DNA of 64,000 bases from Pollutimonas thiosulfatoxidans (lineage in GTDB: Bacteria > Pseudomonadota > Gammaproteobacteria > Burkholderiales > Burkholderiaceae_B). The position numbers were made by a program, and so were the translations under genes. The notes beneath the pieces are model-generated. The model was not told the DNA's origin, searched no databases, and saw only the letters and a list, made by a program, of their open reading frames with translations. The stretch spans positions 3,410,001 to 3,474,000 of the forward strand of contig NZ_CP022987.1 of assembly GCF_004022565.1 (NCBI RefSeq). Direction: 5' to 3'. The first letter of the stretch is position 1. The number at the start of each line of letters is the position of its first letter. Shown here one piece after another: positions 62,815 to 64,000 of this stretch.

Positions 62815-63939
62815 ATGTTTTCATCAATATCAGGCAGGTTGGCAGCACTAAGTATTGCAGTATTTTTCCTCGCGGGCTATGGCGTAGCGGCCTCTTTTGC
62901 GGCTACGGGCAATGACGGCGCCGACGCCGCCAAGCACAAGCAAGCCTTCATCGAGGCCATGGCGCCGCAAGGCACACAACGCCAGGTAATTGCTATCGTG
63001 GCCCTAAACCAGGGTACCGAAATGACCGACCTGCTAGTGCCTCATGCGGTCCTCAAGCGCGCCGATATTGCAGACATACAGATGGTGGCTCCTCGCCGCG
63101 GGCCGGTCACCCTATACCCAGCATTGCAGGTCCAGGCTACGCAGGACTTCGCAGGCTTCGACCAGTTGCACCCGCAAGGTGCCGACTACGTGATCGTGCC
63201 GGCCATGGAGCCCGACAACGATCCCGCGGTCATGGCCTGGCTGCAACGGCAGGCTCAATGGGGGGCGCGCATCATCGCCGTTTGTTCCGGAGCACGGGTC
63301 GCGGGGCAGGCCGGACTATTGGACGGCCGCCGCTTTGCCGGCCATTGGTACGACCGCAGCACCTTGCAGGAGCGCCACCCCGGTGCCGTCCACGTGCCTG
63401 ATCGGCGCTACCTTGCAGACCGCGGCGTTGCCACTACGACCGGCATCACGGCTTCGGTGCCCACCATGCTCGCCTTGGTAGCGGCTCTGGGCGGACCCGA
63501 CAAGGCGGCTCGCCTGGCAGAGGAATTAGGCGTGGAATACTGGGGGCCTGCTCACGACAGCGACGCCTTTGGTGTGAATTTCTCGCGTGGCTTTGAATAC
63601 GCTCTGAACAAGGCGGCATTCTGGCGCGACCGGGAGAGTGCCATCGACGTAAGCGATGGCATGGACGACATCGCACTGGCCCTGGCTGCCGATGCTTGGT
63701 CACGCACCGGCCATGTACGGGTCGTTGCCGCGTCGCCATCCGGGCCAGTCACCCTGCGCAGCGGCCTGATATTGGATGCTCGACCTGGCGATCACGATAT
63801 GCCGCGATTGCCGCTGGCGAAGAACATCAAGCCGGTACGGCAGTTGGACGCCGCCTTGTCGGAAATCGCGGCCCGCTACGGCGATGCCCGTCGGGACTGG
63901 GTGATGCAGGAAATGGAATACTCGGGCGCTATCCGTTAG
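62815..63939 (+). CDS. Secreted DJ-1/PfpI-like domain protein
   Basis: This 374-residue protein has a likely signal peptide (LAALSIAVFFLAGYGVAASFAATG) and a DJ-1/PfpI-like body: IVALNQGTEMTDLLVPHAVLKRA, DYVIVPAMEPDNDP and the elbow IIAVCSGARVAGQAGLLDGRRFAGHW with its nucleophilic cysteine. The first half resembles the ligand domain of GlxA-type regulators but it has no AraC domain; the last 150 residues include DGMDDIALALAADAW and are not recognised. It may be a periplasmic sensor or amidase-like protein. After its stop, 61 bases run to the window edge and end in TAAGGAG, a likely ribosome-binding site of a next gene. Confidence 0.75.
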   Translation: MFSSISGRLAALSIAVFFLAGYGVAASFAATGNDGADAAKHKQAFIEAMAPQGTQRQVIAIVALNQGTEMTDLLVPHAVLKRADIADIQMVAPRRGPVTLYPALQVQATQDFAGFDQLHPQGADYVIVPAMEPDNDPAVMAWLQRQAQWGARIIAVCSGARVAGQAGLLDGRRFAGHWYDRSTLQERHPGAVHVPDRRYLADRGVATTTGITASVPTMLALVAALGGPDKAARLAEELGVEYWGPAHDSDAFGVNFSRGFEYALNKAAFWRDRESAIDVSDGMDDIALALAADAWSRTGHVRVVAASPSGPVTLRSGLILDARPGDHDMPRLPLAKNIKPVRQLDAALSEIAARYGDARRDWVMQEMEYSGAIR

Positions 63940-64000
63940 TAGAAAGCGGGCAAGGCGCTTGCTGGCCAGTCTCGGATGTTAGCGTAACCTTAAGGAGCCA

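Noticed and set aside
1..64000. tRNA, rRNA, CRISPR array, transposase, integrase or prophage genes
   Set aside because: None was seen on either strand. Cluster edges at 7514-7650 and 34677-34688 show no direct repeats or tRNA fragments, so no mobile-element origin is claimed.

Overview
The window is about 60% GC, gene-dense and coding throughout. Gene content and style (many LysR regulators, an ArgP/LysE pair, TRAP and NitT/TauT uptake systems, a GlxA-type regulator, no visible tRNA, rRNA, CRISPR or transposase) suggest a betaproteobacterial chromosome, most likely Burkholderiales and plausibly Alcaligenaceae. That placement is inference from style, not from a marker gene.

Layout. 1-7514: housekeeping genes: the start of an SDR gene, ilvD, an MFS transporter, nadE, a TauE/SafE permease, a CinA-type amidase (pncC) and the trehalose genes otsB-otsA. 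7650-34677: a biosynthetic gene cluster. 34688-42000: amino-acid export (LysE/ArgP), MtfA, a parvulin, and a probable lysine-catabolic pair (2-oxoadipate dioxygenase plus class III aminotransferase). 41832-49394: a D-glutamate cyclase-like / TRAP transporter / fused 5-oxoprolinase operon closed by a clear terminator. 49404-54083: a minus-strand cassette of NitT/TauT ABC transporter, rubredoxin, acyl-CoA-dehydrogenase-like flavoprotein and AhpD-like protein. 54201-56678: an ECF sigma factor whose promoter reappears, with identical spacing, upstream of a ferritin-like/cytochrome c pair. 56684-63939: DUF445 protein, a toxin-antitoxin pair, a small conserved-looking gene under a palindromic operator, a MarR remnant, an MFS exporter with a divergent LysR gene, and a GlxA/DJ-1 pair.

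The main discovery is the cluster at 7650-34677. It is two divergent arms around an 85-bp AT-rich spacer. Plus arm: type II thioesterase, an ABC exporter with a C-terminal cyclic-nucleotide-binding domain, and a 3648-residue FAAL-ACP-KS-AT-ACP-aminotransferase-C-A-T-E megasynthase. Minus arm: PhyH dioxygenase, a small ABM-like protein, NRPS-A (C-A-T) and NRPS-B (C-A-T-degenerate E-C-T-TE). A phosphopantetheinyl transferase lies tail-to-tail with NRPS-B. The order predicts a fatty acid adenylated by FAAL, extended once with malonate, transaminated to a beta-amino fatty acid (iturin-like logic, but with the AT in cis), then joined to D-Asp, a Tyr-like residue, a Val-like residue and possibly one trans-loaded residue before TE release. 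The specificity codes were read by hand and are predictions.

Elsewhere the regulators sit beside what they probably control. Three clean inverted repeats lie at LysR or toxin-antitoxin promoters, and two near-identical ECF promoters define a small regulon.
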